Shown here: positions 8,383 to 16,649 of the stretch, piece after piece | How the letters are laid out: every line of letters starts with the position of its first letter | How positions within the stretch are numbered: position 1 is the first letter of the stretch | NCBI GenBank assembly: GCA_945878375.1 | Contig: CAMDWG010000019.1 | Coordinates: 1 to 62,637 of the forward strand | Source: Roseomonas mucosa | Lineage (GTDB): Bacteria; Pseudomonadota; Alphaproteobacteria; Acetobacterales; Acetobacteraceae | Reading direction: 5' to 3' | DNA: 62,637 nt | Position numbers and translations under genes: made by a program | The notes under the pieces: model-generated | The model's input: the letters and a program-made list of their open reading frames with translations, nothing else | Database searches by the model: none | Told to the model about the DNA's origin: nothing

Positions 8383-10257
8383 TCAGGCCGCGTCGAGCTT
8401 CTCCGACAGGTCGAGCCATTCCTCCTCCAGCGCCGCCACCTCCTTCGCGATGGCGGCAGCGCGGGTGGTGGCCCAGGCGATGTCCTCGGAGGATCGCTTC
8501 GCATAGGTGTCGGGATCAGCCAGCCGCTTCTCGATCAGCCTGGCCTCCAGGCCGAGCCGTTCCAGCAGCTTCTCGACCTCCTTCAGCCGCTGGCGCAGGG
8601 GGGCCAGCTGGGCGCGGGTCTGCACGCGGTCCCGCCGTTCCGCCGCCTTGGCGCCGCCGGCGGGGGCGGCCTCGTCGCGCGATCCGGCGCGGGCACGTTC
8701 GGCCAGCAGGGCGCGATATTCGTCGAGGTCGCCGTCGAAATCCCGCACCGTGCCATCGGCGACCAGCCACAGCCGGTCGGCGACCAGTTCCACCAGATGC
8801 GGGTCGTGGGTGATCAGCAGCACCGCGCCTTCATAGTCGGCCAGCGCCTTCACCAGCGCTTCCCGCGCATCGATGTCCAGGTGGTTGGTCGGCTCGTCCA
8901 GGATCAGCAGATGCGGCGCGTCCCGCGTACACAGCGCGAGCAGCAGCCGCGCCTTTTCACCCCCCGAACAGGCGCCGATGCGGGTTTCCGCCTTCTCCCC
9001 CTGCAGGCCGAAGCGGGCGAGCTGGGCGCGGACCTGCGTGTCCGTCGCCTTGGGCAGCGCGTCGCGCATATGCGACAGCGGCGTGCCGGAGAGGTCCAGT
9101 TCCTCCGCCTGGTGCTGGGCGAAGAAGCCGACCTTGAGGCGGCTGGCGCGCCGCACATCCCCCCGCGCGGCGTCGAGCCGCCCGGCGAGCAGCTTCGCCA
9201 GGGTGGACTTGCCATTGCCATTGGCGCCGAGCAGCGCGATCCGGTCGTCCTGGTCCACCCGCAGGTCAAGCCCCCGCAGCACCGGCGCCCCGCCATAGCC
9301 GACATCGGCGCGTTCGATCTGCACGATGGGCGGGGCGAGCGGTTCGGGGGCGGGGAAGGCGAAGCGGGTCGGCGTATCCTCGATCACGGCATCGAGCGGC
9401 GGCAGCTTCGACAGCGCCTTCAGCCGCGACTGGGCCTGGCGGGCCTTCGACGCCTTGTAGCGGAAGCGGTCCACGAAGGCCTGCATATGGGCGCGCTGGG
9501 TCGCGATCTTCGTGGCCTCGGCCGCCTGCTGGGCCGCGCGTTCGGTCTTCATCCGCACGAATTGGGCGAAATTGCCCTGGTATGTGGTGATCTTGCCCTT
9601 ATCGAGATGGGCGATGATGTCCACCGCCCGGTCGAGCAGCCCGCGATCATGGCTGACGACGATGGCCGCCCCCGGAAACCGCGCCAGCCACCCTTCCAGC
9701 CACATCGTCGCTTCGAGGTCGAGGTGGTTGGTCGGCTCGTCCAGCAGCAGCAGGTCGGGTTCCAGGAACAGCGCGCGGGCCAGCGCCACGCGCATCCGCC
9801 AGCCACCGGAATAGGAGGCCAGCGGCCGGGCCTGCGCCGCTTCGTCGAAGCCGAGGCCCGCGAGGATGGCGGCGGCGCGGGCGGGGGCGGCATCCGCGCG
9901 GATGGCGATCAGCCGTTCATGGATCTCCGCCGCGCGATGGGCCTCCGGTTCGGCCTCCAGCGCCGCGATCAGGCCAGCGCGTTCGGTGTCGGCGGCGAGG
10001 ACGGCATCGAGCAGACTGCCCTCCCCCCCCGGCGCGTCCTGCGCGACATGGCCGAGGCGCGCGCGGGCCGCGAGGCGGATATCCCCCCCATCGGGCTGGA
10101 GGTCGCCGATGATGGCCTTGAGCAGCGTGGACTTCCCCGCCCCGTTCCGCCCGACGAGGCCAAGCCTGCGCCCTGTGTCGAGGGTCATATCCGCCCCTTC
10201 CATCAGGGCCCGGCCGCCGATGCGGAGCGTGAGGTTGCGGATGGAGAGGACAGTCAT
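8383..10257 (-). CDS. ABC-F family ATPase (Uup/YheS-type ribosome-associated)
   Basis: A 624-residue protein with two ABC domains in tandem and no membrane segment. Domain 1 has Walker A GRNGAGKST, signature SYSGGWRMRVALARAL and Walker B DLLLLDEPTNHLD. Domain 2 has GANGNGKST, CSGGEKARLLLALC and LLILDEPTNHLD. The linker between them (about 245-320) is the basic, helical P-site interaction segment of ABC-F proteins. The last 80 residues form a charged coiled coil of the Uup/YheS kind. Such proteins act on stalled or initiating ribosomes. The frame is open for 72 codons further upstream, but the ATG at 10257 (MTVLSIRNLTLRIGG) starts the first domain correctly. It is divergent from ndk. Confidence 0.9.
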   Translation of the reverse strand: MTVLSIRNLTLRIGGRALMEGADMTLDTGRRLGLVGRNGAGKSTLLKAIIGDLQPDGGDIRLAARARLGHVAQDAPGGEGSLLDAVLAADTERAGLIAALEAEPEAHRAAEIHERLIAIRADAAPARAAAILAGLGFDEAAQARPLASYSGGWRMRVALARALFLEPDLLLLDEPTNHLDLEATMWLEGWLARFPGAAIVVSHDRGLLDRAVDIIAHLDKGKITTYQGNFAQFVRMKTERAAQQAAEATKIATQRAHMQAFVDRFRYKASKARQAQSRLKALSKLPPLDAVIEDTPTRFAFPAPEPLAPPIVQIERADVGYGGAPVLRGLDLRVDQDDRIALLGANGNGKSTLAKLLAGRLDAARGDVRRASRLKVGFFAQHQAEELDLSGTPLSHMRDALPKATDTQVRAQLARFGLQGEKAETRIGACSGGEKARLLLALCTRDAPHLLILDEPTNHLDIDAREALVKALADYEGAVLLITHDPHLVELVADRLWLVADGTVRDFDGDLDEYRALLAERARAGSRDEAAPAGGAKAAERRDRVQTRAQLAPLRQRLKEVEKLLERLGLEARLIEKRLADPDTYAKRSSEDIAWATTRAAAIAKEVAALEEEWLDLSEKLDAA

Positions 10258-10402
10258 GCGAGCCTTGTAGAGCGGATCGCGTGAGGGCGCGAAGGCCCCG
10301 GGCCACGGCCCCGCATGGATGCGTCGCCGGGGCGGGACTTGCGCCCGCGCGCGCCACCGCCTATCCGGCCCGCGCCTTCGCACACGCAACAAGGATCTCC
10401 CC

Positions 10403-10825
10403 ATGGCCATCGAGCGCACCTTCTCCATCATCAAGCCCGACGCCACGCGGCGGAACCTGACCGGCGCCATCAACGCGATCTATGAGAAGAACGGCCTTCG
10501 CATCGTCGCCCAGAAGCGCATCTGGATGAGCCGCGGCGACGCCCAGGAATTCTACAAGGTCCACGCCGCCCGCCCCTTCTACAACGAGCTGGTGGACTTC
10601 ATGGTCTCCGGCCCCGTCGTGGTGCAGGTGCTGGAAGGCGACAACGCGGTTGCCCTGCACCGCGATCTGATGGGCGCGACCAACCCGGCCAACGCCGCGG
10701 ACGGCACCGTGCGCAAGCTGTTCGCCGAGAGCATCGAGGCGAATTCGGTCCACGGCTCCGACAGCCTGGAGAATGCCGCGATCGAGATCGCGTATTTCTT
10801 CGCCGGCAACGAGATCGTCGGCTGA
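10403..10825 (+). CDS. ndk: nucleoside diphosphate kinase
   Basis: A 140-residue enzyme of the exact family length. It transfers the gamma-phosphate of ATP to nucleoside diphosphates through a phospho-histidine. It opens with the canonical [15 protein letters not shown]. The catalytic His117 sits in the signature NSVHGSDS, and the nucleotide-binding Lys11 and the Arg in GTVRK are present. The ATG at 10403 is preceded by AAGGAT 7 bases upstream. An upstream in-frame extension (from 10319) is rejected because the family begins at MAIERTF. The gene is monocistronic and divergent from the ABC-F gene. Confidence 0.97.
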   Translation: MAIERTFSIIKPDATRRNLTGAINAIYEKNGLRIVAQKRIWMSRGDAQEFYKVHAARPFYNELVDFMVSGPVVVQVLEGDNAVALHRDLMGATNPANAADGTVRKLFAESIEANSVHGSDSLENAAIEIAYFFAGNEIVG

Positions 10826-10834
10826 AAGTGAAGT

Positions 10835-10862
10835 CCGGGCGGGGCGCCAGCGCCCTGCCCGG
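10835..10862. terminator. hairpin between ndk and the convergent GNAT gene
   Basis: CCGGGCGGGGCG pairs with CGCCCTGCCCGG (one G-T wobble), starting 10 bases after the ndk stop. There is no T-run. As it lies between two convergent genes it could serve both strands. Confidence 0.5.
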
Positions 10863-10913
10863 CATCGCGCGGCCCGCCCTGACGCCGCGCCGCCGGCCCG
10901 CGACGCAAGCGGG

Positions 10914-11372
10914 TCAAAGAACCAGCTTGAAGCCTTCGTGGGATGCCTTGAAGCCAAGGCGTTCGTAGAAACGATGCGCGTCGGCGCGCGACTTGTCGGT
11001 GGTCAGCTGGACCATCCGGCAGCCCCGGGCGCGGCATTCGGCCACCGCCCATTCCATCATCGCCTGCCCCAGCCCGGTGCCGCGCCGGCTGCTGGCCACC
11101 CGCACCGATTCGACCTGCCCGCGCCAAGCGCCCTTGTGGGACAGGCCGGGGAGGAAGGTGAGTTGTAGCGTGCCGACCACCATGCCATCGGCCTCCGCCA
11201 CCGCCAGCATCTGGTTGGGATCGGCTTCGATGGCCGCGAAGGCGTCCGTGTAGCCCTGCGCCAGCGGCAGGGATGCATCCTCCCGCCCCCGTCCCAGCCC
11301 GTCATCGGCCAGCATGGCCACGATGGCGGGCAGGTCGGCTGCGGTCGCGCGGCGGAAGGTCACGGCGCCCAT
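10914..11372 (-). CDS. GNAT family N-acetyltransferase
   Basis: A 152-residue single-domain acetyltransferase. It begins VTFRRATAADLPAIVAML, the usual first strand and helix. The acetyl-CoA pyrophosphate-binding motif is VRVASSRRGTGLGQAMMEWA (about residues 88-107). It ends with the late strand and helix ADAHRFYERLGFKASHEGFK, typical of GNATs that modify amino groups of small molecules. The substrate cannot be told. The ATG at 11372 was preferred to an upstream in-frame start at 11393 because the fold begins right after it. It is co-oriented with the small oxidase subunit gene and purN/purM, with a 42-base gap. Confidence 0.85.
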   Translation of the reverse strand: MGAVTFRRATAADLPAIVAMLADDGLGRGREDASLPLAQGYTDAFAAIEADPNQMLAVAEADGMVVGTLQLTFLPGLSHKGAWRGQVESVRVASSRRGTGLGQAMMEWAVAECRARGCRMVQLTTDKSRADAHRFYERLGFKASHEGFKLVL

Positions 11373-11414
11373 GGCGCCAAGCCCCGGTCGCAAACCCCGC
11401 TCAGGGGCCCACCA

Positions 11415-11576
11415 TCAAACCAGGAAGATCCACATCAGGGCGAGCACCGCCACCGTTCCGCCGATCGCCCAGGTCGAGGCGCTCATGAAACGGTCATAGA
11501 GCGCCGAGCGCTCCTCCATCAGGTCCTCGGCCTTCACTTCCACGAGTTCGAAGGGGTGCGACGTGTGCTCGGCCAT
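11415..11576 (-). CDS. small one-helix membrane protein, aa3-type cytochrome c oxidase subunit IV-like
   Basis: A 53-residue ORF reads MAEHTSHPFELVEVKAEDLM and continues with ALYDRFMSASTWAIG, then one transmembrane helix (GGTVAVLALMWIFLV) to the C-terminus. An N-terminal soluble segment, a 'Y.RF......W' motif and a single C-terminal helix match the bacterial aa3 oxidase subunit IV family (about 45-70 residues). That subunit packs against the core oxidase without redox centres. It lies 17 bases upstream of nothing else related: the neighbours are purN and a GNAT, and the catalytic cox genes are not in the window. The family call is by pattern only. Confidence 0.7.
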   Translation of the reverse strand: MAEHTSHPFELVEVKAEDLMEERSALYDRFMSASTWAIGGTVAVLALMWIFLV

Positions 11577-11593
11577 GTCTTGTCCTGTTCGGC

Positions 11594-12292
11594 TCAGCTT
11601 TCCTGCCCTGTTGTAGAAAGCGCGGCAGGGCCGGGCAAGGGGTTCGCCAGCGCGCTGCCTGCCCCGGGGGCGGCGCCGGGTGCCGTGACATGGGCGATGT
11701 CGCCCTCGATCCGCACCTGCCCCCCCGCCAGCCAGCCCAGCGCCGCCGGGTAGAGGCTGTGTTCCTGCCGCAGCACGCGGGCGGCGAGGCTTTCCTCCGT
11801 ATCCTCCGGCAGAACCGGCACGGCGGCCTGGGCGAGGATCGGCCCCTCATCGACGCCGGGGCGGACCAGATGGACCGTGCAGCCATGCAGCCGCACCCCG
11901 GCCGCGAGCGCCCGCCGATGGGTGTCGAGCCCCTTGAAGGCCGGCAGCAGGGAGGGATGGATGTTCACCAGCCGGTCGCGCCAGCGGTCGCAGAAGCCTC
12001 CCGTCAGCACCCGCATGAAGCCGGCCAGCGCGATCAGTTCCACGCCATGGCGGGCCAGCACCGATTCCATTGCGGCCTCGAAGCCCGGGCGGTCGCCACG
12101 GTGATTGCGCTGGTCCACCACCGCCACCGTCACGCCGCGTGATGCGGCATGGGCCAGCCCCGCCGCATCCGGGCGGCTGGACAGCACCAGCACGATCTCC
12201 GCCGGATAGGCCGGGTCGGCGGCGGCGGCGAGCAGCGCGGCCATGTTGCTCCCGCGCCCCGAGATCAGGATCGCGGTCGGGACGCGGCGCAT
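11594..12292 (-). CDS. purN: phosphoribosylglycinamide formyltransferase
   Basis: A 232-residue enzyme that formylates GAR with 10-formyl-THF in purine synthesis. The catalytic triad is visible: Asn110 and His112 in VNIHPSLLPAF, and Asp148 in RPGVDEGPIL. The phosphate-binding SGRGSNMAALL is at residues 11-21. It is longer than E. coli PurN because of a Pro/Ala-rich tail of about 25 residues. The ATG at 12292 overlaps the purM stop (TGATG), so the two are translationally coupled. This purM-purN order is common in proteobacteria. Confidence 0.95.
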   Translation of the reverse strand: MRRVPTAILISGRGSNMAALLAAAADPAYPAEIVLVLSSRPDAAGLAHAASRGVTVAVVDQRNHRGDRPGFEAAMESVLARHGVELIALAGFMRVLTGGFCDRWRDRLVNIHPSLLPAFKGLDTHRRALAAGVRLHGCTVHLVRPGVDEGPILAQAAVPVLPEDTEESLAARVLRQEHSLYPAALGWLAGGQVRIEGDIAHVTAPGAAPGAGSALANPLPGPAALSTTGQES

Positions 12293-13350
12293 CAGCCGGG
12301 CCAGGACGGGCCGAGATGATCCACGCGCACCGCGGCCGGGCCCGCGCCCGCCTCCAGCACGCCGATGCGGTGCGCCGTCTCGCCCTGTTCGGCGAAAAGG
12401 GTGATGGCGGCCTCGGCTTGCGCGGCGGCGACGGCCACCACCATGCCGACGCCGCAATTGAAGACGCGCAGCATCTCCTCTGTCGCGATGCCGCCGGCAC
12501 GCGCCAGCCAGACGAAGACGGGCGGCGGTGTCCAGGCGCGGGCATCGAGCGCGGCGACCAGCCCGTCCGGCAGCACGCGCGGCAGGTTGCCCGGCAGGCC
12601 GCCGCCGGTGATGTGTGCGGCCGCCTTCACCAGCCCCGCGCGATGCGCGGCCAGCAGCGGCTTCACATAGATGCGCGTCGGCGCCAGCAGCGCCTCCGCC
12701 ACCGTGCCCTCGCCGAAGGGCGCCGGCGCGTCCAGGCCGAGGCCGCTCGCCTCCAGCACCCGGCGGACCAGGGAGAAGCCGTTGGAATGGACGCCCGAGC
12801 TCATCAGCCCGAGCAGCACATCGCCGGGCGCGAGGTCGCCCTTGGGCAGCAGGCTGCCGCGTTCCGCCGCGCCGACCGAGAAGCCCGCGAGGTCGTAGTC
12901 GCCGCCCTTGTAGAGGCCCGGCATCTCCGCCGTTTCGCCGCCCACCAGGGCGCAGCCGGCAATGCGGCAGCCTTCCGCGATGCCGGCGACCACCTGCCGC
13001 GCCTGGGCGACATCCAGCCGTCCGGTGGCGAAGTAGTCGAGGAAGAACAGCGGCTCCGCGCCCTGCACCACCAGGTCGTTCACGCACATCGCGACCAGGT
13101 CCAGCCCGACCGTGCCGTGGATGCCGCTGTCGATGGCGAGCTTCAGCTTGGTGCCGACGCCATCGGTGGAGGAGACGAGGACGGGATCCTTGAAGCCCGC
13201 CGCCTTCAGGTCGAACAGCGCGCCGAAGCCGCCCAACCCGCCCATGGTGCCGCTGCGGTCGGTCGCGCGGGCCAGCGGCTTGATGGCATCGACCAGGGCG
13301 TCGCCCGCCTCGATATCCACGCCGGCGTCACGATATGTCAGGCTGGTCAT
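12292..13350 (-). CDS. purM: phosphoribosylformylglycinamidine cyclo-ligase
   Basis: A 352-residue AIR synthetase, matching the family length. It opens [20 protein letters not shown]. The ATP/FGAM site appears as [13 protein letters not shown], the conserved [20 protein letters not shown] follows, then [22 protein letters not shown] and the C-terminal [13 protein letters not shown]. The frame extends 47 codons upstream, but the start at 13350 matches the family and leaves a short divergent promoter space to the DUF2066 gene (13389). It is coupled to purN by a one-base overlap. Confidence 0.97.
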   Translation of the reverse strand: MTSLTYRDAGVDIEAGDALVDAIKPLARATDRSGTMGGLGGFGALFDLKAAGFKDPVLVSSTDGVGTKLKLAIDSGIHGTVGLDLVAMCVNDLVVQGAEPLFFLDYFATGRLDVAQARQVVAGIAEGCRIAGCALVGGETAEMPGLYKGGDYDLAGFSVGAAERGSLLPKGDLAPGDVLLGLMSSGVHSNGFSLVRRVLEASGLGLDAPAPFGEGTVAEALLAPTRIYVKPLLAAHRAGLVKAAAHITGGGLPGNLPRVLPDGLVAALDARAWTPPPVFVWLARAGGIATEEMLRVFNCGVGMVVAVAAAQAEAAITLFAEQGETAHRIGVLEAGAGPAAVRVDHLGPSWPG

Positions 13351-13388
13351 GGCGGCACCCGATCGGCTATGCGGGAGGGGTCGGAAGG

Positions 13389-14153
13389 ATGAGCCATCAC
13401 ATGCCGGTCGGCCAGGACGGCGCGCAACAGGATCGCAACGGCAGCACCCGCGCGGCGGGCGGAGACAACCACGCGAGGCGGCTGCGCGCAATCGCCCTGG
13501 CCGCGGCCCTGGGCTGCGCGCTCGGCCAGCCCGCCGCGCCCCGCGCGCAGGGCGGGCCGGAGGCCTCGTCCGCCCCCGCCTCCGAGACCCCGCTGGTCCA
13601 GCGCAACATCCCCGCCGAGGCGACGGCGGACAATGCAGTCCTGGCGCGCGACCGCGCCCTGCTGGCCGGCCAGCGCATCGCCTATGAACGGATGGCCGCC
13701 AGCCTCGGCCTGCCCGCCAATGCCTCCGACGGCGACATCCAGGCGCTGGTTGCCTCCCTCGTGATCGAGAGCGAGCGCATCACCCCGCGCGGCTATGCGG
13801 CGCGGATCACGGTGAATTTCAACCCGCCCGGCGGCGCGACCGGCCCTTTGGCCACGCAAGTCCCGCCGCCTGTGCCGGGCGCCACGCCGCAGGGCCCCGC
13901 GGTCGCGAATCTGGAGGCATTGGCCCTCTACCGGTCCCTGCCGGAATATGGCGACCTGACCCGGAGGCTGGCGGCGCAGCCCGCCGTGGCGCGGGTCGAG
14001 ATCGTGTCGATCACGGGCCAACAGGCGCGGCTGCGCCTCGCGCTGCGCAGCCAGCCGCAGGAGGCAGCGGCGGAGATGGCGCGGGGTGGGCTGCTGCTCG
14101 GCCCCGGCGCGGCCGGCGAGGAATGGCGGCTCGGCCTTGCCGGGGGACGCTGA
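13389..14153 (+). CDS. exported DUF2066-type protein
   Basis: This 254-residue protein has an N-terminal hydrophobic export signal (about residues 31-53, [17 protein letters not shown]) after a polar leader. Its conserved-looking core is [20 protein letters not shown], then [16 protein letters not shown], followed by a C-terminal strand-rich part ([20 protein letters not shown]). This resembles DUF2066 proteins, which are encoded next to purM, a CDP-alcohol phosphatidyltransferase and hda in many alphaproteobacteria. No biochemical function is known to me. The start could also be the ATG at 13401. The following gene overlaps or abuts its end, so it is probably the first gene of the operon running to ppx. 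Confidence 0.65.
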   Translation: MSHHMPVGQDGAQQDRNGSTRAAGGDNHARRLRAIALAAALGCALGQPAAPRAQGGPEASSAPASETPLVQRNIPAEATADNAVLARDRALLAGQRIAYERMAASLGLPANASDGDIQALVASLVIESERITPRGYAARITVNFNPPGGATGPLATQVPPPVPGATPQGPAVANLEALALYRSLPEYGDLTRRLAAQPAVARVEIVSITGQQARLRLALRSQPQEAAAEMARGGLLLGPGAAGEEWRLGLAGGR

Positions 14154-14733
14154 CCTCGCGCCCGAGAAGGGGGCCGGCAAGGACAGCGCGTCAGACGCGG
14201 CGCTGCTGACGCTGCCCAATGCGATCACCTTCGCCCGGCTCTGCGCGGTGCCGGCGGCGGTGTGGCTGGTGCTGCAGGGCAGGCTGGATGCCGCCTTCTG
14301 GGTCTTCGTCGCGGCCGGCATCTCCGACGCCGTGGATGGATGGCTCGCGCGCGTGTCGAATTCCCGCTCCCGGCTCGGGGCGATCCTCGATCCGGTGGCG
14401 GACAAGGCGTTGCTGGTCTCGATCTATGTCACGCTGGCGGCCGTCGGGGTGCTGCCGGACTGGCTGGCGATCCTGGTGGTGTTCCGGGACCTGCTGATCG
14501 TGGGGGGCGTGCTGGTCTTGTATGTGCTGGGACAGCCACCGGCGATCCAGCCGAACCTGCTGTCCAAGGCGAATACGGCCTTGCAGATCACGCTGGCGGC
14601 GGCCGCGCTGCTGGTGGCGGGATATGGGCTGTCGGCCGGCGGGCTGATCGGGCTGCTGGTGCTCGCGACCGCGGCGACCACCTTCGCCTCCGGCGCCGTC
14701 TATGTCTGGCGCACGGCGAGACTGCCGCGATGA
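14137..14733 (+). CDS. CDP-alcohol phosphatidyltransferase family membrane enzyme (PgsA-like)
   Basis: The catalytic CDP-OH motif D-x2-DG-x2-AR-x8-G-x3-D-x3-D is complete in SDAVDGWLARVSNSRSRLGA followed by ILDPVADKA. Around it are about five to six hydrophobic helices. The enzyme family condenses CDP-diacylglycerol with glycerol phosphate or another alcohol. The substrate is not predictable, but a phosphatidylglycerophosphate synthase-like role is likely. Start is uncertain: a TTG at 14137 overlaps the DUF2066 gene by 17 bases, while the first in-frame ATG at 14086 would overlap it by 68. The gene continues the DUF2066-to-ppx operon. Confidence 0.85.
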   Translation: MPGDADLAPEKGAGKDSASDAALLTLPNAITFARLCAVPAAVWLVLQGRLDAAFWVFVAAGISDAVDGWLARVSNSRSRLGAILDPVADKALLVSIYVTLAAVGVLPDWLAILVVFRDLLIVGGVLVLYVLGQPPAIQPNLLSKANTALQITLAAAALLVAGYGLSAGGLIGLLVLATAATTFASGAVYVWRTARLPR

Positions 14734-14758
14734 GCCACATGCCAACGGTCCTCGCCGC

Positions 14759-15904
14759 GTGAAGGAGGATCCCAAACCCCCTGCCCCGCGCCCGGCGGTC
14801 GCGCCTGGTTCCCCGTTCGGCACGCGCACCGCCACGCGCGGGCAGCGGCTCGCGCTGGCCTTGGGCGGGCTGGCGACGCTGCTGGTGACGATCTGGCTGT
14901 TCTCGCCGATCCTGACGCCCTTCGTGCTGGCGGGGTGCATCGCCTATTTCCTCGACCCGCCGACGACGAAGCTGGCCGCATGGGGGGTTCCCCGTGCGCT
15001 CGGCGCCTTCCTGCTGATCCTGGCGTTGGCGGCGGTCTGCCTGCTGGCGCTGTTGCTGCTCTATCCGCTGCTGATCGCGCAGATCGGGGTGCTGATCCAG
15101 CGCCTGCCGGCCTATGTGACCGGCATCAGCCTGCTGGTGCAGCAGGCGCTGGAGCAGGCGCAGCAGGCCTTCGGGCCGGAGGTGGTGGACGCGCAGCTGC
15201 GCGACCTGGCGGTGCGGCAGGCGGGGGCGATGGTGACCTTCCTCGGCACCGCGGTCGGGCGGCTGATCGGCGGCGGCTTCGCGCTGTTCAACGTCTTCAC
15301 GCTGGTCATCGTGACGCCGATCGTGGGCTTCTACCTGCTGCGCGACTGGCCGCGCATCATGGGCCGCATCGACAGCTGGCTGCCGCTGCGTTCGGCGCAC
15401 ACGCTGCGCCAATTGTCGCGCGACACGGACCGCGTGCTGTCGGCCTGGCTGCGCGGGCAATTGCTCTGCTGCCTGGTGCTCGGCGTGTTCTATGCCATCG
15501 GGCTGCAGATCGTAGGGCTCGAACTCGGGCTGATCGTCGGGCTGATGGCGGGGGTGTTGAGCTTCATCCCCTATGTCGGCTCCATCACCGGCTTCGTGGT
15601 GGCGGTGCTGCTGGCGGCGGCGCAGTTCGGAACCTGGGACGGGGTGGGGCTGGTGGTCGCGGTCTTCGTGCTGGGCCAGATGGTGGAAGGCTATGTGATC
15701 TACCCCCGCCTGCTGGGCGACCGGGTGGAGTTGCATGCGGTGTGGGTGATCTTCGCGCTGTTCGCCGGTGGCGTCGCCTTCGGCTTCCTCGGCGTGCTGC
15801 TGGCGGTGCCGATGGCCGCCGCGATCGGGGTGGTCGCGCGCTACTGGCTGCGGCGCTACCTCGAAAGCCCGCTCTATCTGGATCCGCCCAGGACAGGGAC
15901 CTGA
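14759..15904 (+). CDS. AI-2E family (PerM/YhhT-type) transporter
   Basis: A protein of about 381 residues with a short Pro-rich cytoplasmic N-terminus and seven to eight hydrophobic helices. Family marks include PILTPFVLAGCIAYFLDPPT near the start, a central amphipathic region (about residues 95-165), the YLLRDWPRI motif, VLGVFYAIGLQIVGLELGL, and the closing GGVAFGFLGVLLAVPMAAAI. Members export or exchange small solutes and ions; the name comes from one autoinducer-2 exporter. The GTG at 14759 was chosen because residues before it are not membrane-like. The next gene starts one base after its stop. Confidence 0.9.
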   Translation: MKEDPKPPAPRPAVAPGSPFGTRTATRGQRLALALGGLATLLVTIWLFSPILTPFVLAGCIAYFLDPPTTKLAAWGVPRALGAFLLILALAAVCLLALLLLYPLLIAQIGVLIQRLPAYVTGISLLVQQALEQAQQAFGPEVVDAQLRDLAVRQAGAMVTFLGTAVGRLIGGGFALFNVFTLVIVTPIVGFYLLRDWPRIMGRIDSWLPLRSAHTLRQLSRDTDRVLSAWLRGQLLCCLVLGVFYAIGLQIVGLELGLIVGLMAGVLSFIPYVGSITGFVVAVLLAAAQFGTWDGVGLVVAVFVLGQMVEGYVIYPRLLGDRVELHAVWVIFALFAGGVAFGFLGVLLAVPMAAAIGVVARYWLRRYLESPLYLDPPRTGT

Positions 15905-16639
15905 ATGCCAGGCGATGCCGCCGCGCCCCGCCAGCTGGCCCTGCCGCTGGCGGCCGCACCTTCATCCGCGCGCGCCGACCTGGTCGAGGACGCCTCCAAC
16001 GCCGAGGCGCTGGCCTGGATCGACCGCCCCGGCGCCTGGCCGCTGCGCCGGCTGGCCCTGCATGGCGCGGCGGGGGTGGGCAAGTCCCACATGCTGCGCG
16101 CCACCGCCGCGGGACAAGGCTGGCGCCTGCTGGCCGGACCAGCGCTGACCGAGGCGCTGGCGCTCGGCCCCTGCCCCGGCACGGTGCTGGACGATGCCGA
16201 TACGGCGGCGGAGACGCCGCTGTTCCACCTGATCAACCACCATGCGGAAGCCGGCCTGCCCCTGCTGCTGGCGGCGCGGGGGGCGCCCGCGCGCTGGCCG
16301 ACGCAGCTGCCCGACCTCGCCTCTCGCCTCCGCGCCACCTTCGCCATCGGGATCGGCGCGCCGAGCGATGCGCTGCTGGCAGCGCTGCTGGGCAAGCACC
16401 TCGCCGACCGGCAATTGCGGGTGGAGGCCGAGGTGCAATCCTACCTGCTGGCCCGCCTGCCCCGCGAAGCCGCGGCCATCGCGGTCGCCGTCGCGGCGCT
16501 GGATGCGGCGGCGCTGGCCGCCGGCGCGCCGATCACCCGCCCCCTGGCGCGCGAGGTACTGGGGCGATCATTCGGTTTTCATGACTATTCCGTTGCGGAG
16601 CCATCGGAGGCCTCCCCGCCCGGGGTCGCCTTGGGTTAG
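15905..16639 (+). CDS. hda: DnaA-related regulatory inactivator (HdaA)
   Basis: A 244-residue AAA+ protein of the DnaA/Hda type. The N-terminus RQLALPL resembles the clamp-binding motif (consensus QL[S/P]LPL) through which Hda attaches to the replication sliding clamp. Walker A is GAAGVGKS (54-61) and Walker B TVLDDAD (about 93-99). The C-terminal lid carries [20 protein letters not shown]. It lacks the DNA-binding domain of DnaA, as Hda does. It promotes hydrolysis of DnaA-ATP after initiation. It starts one base after the AI-2E gene stop and is followed by ppk after 10 bases, the classic alphaproteobacterial order. Confidence 0.88.
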   Translation: MPGDAAAPRQLALPLAAAPSSARADLVEDASNAEALAWIDRPGAWPLRRLALHGAAGVGKSHMLRATAAGQGWRLLAGPALTEALALGPCPGTVLDDADTAAETPLFHLINHHAEAGLPLLLAARGAPARWPTQLPDLASRLRATFAIGIGAPSDALLAALLGKHLADRQLRVEAEVQSYLLARLPREAAAIAVAVAALDAAALAAGAPITRPLAREVLGRSFGFHDYSVAEPSEASPPGVALG

Positions 16640-16649
16640 GGTCCGCCGC

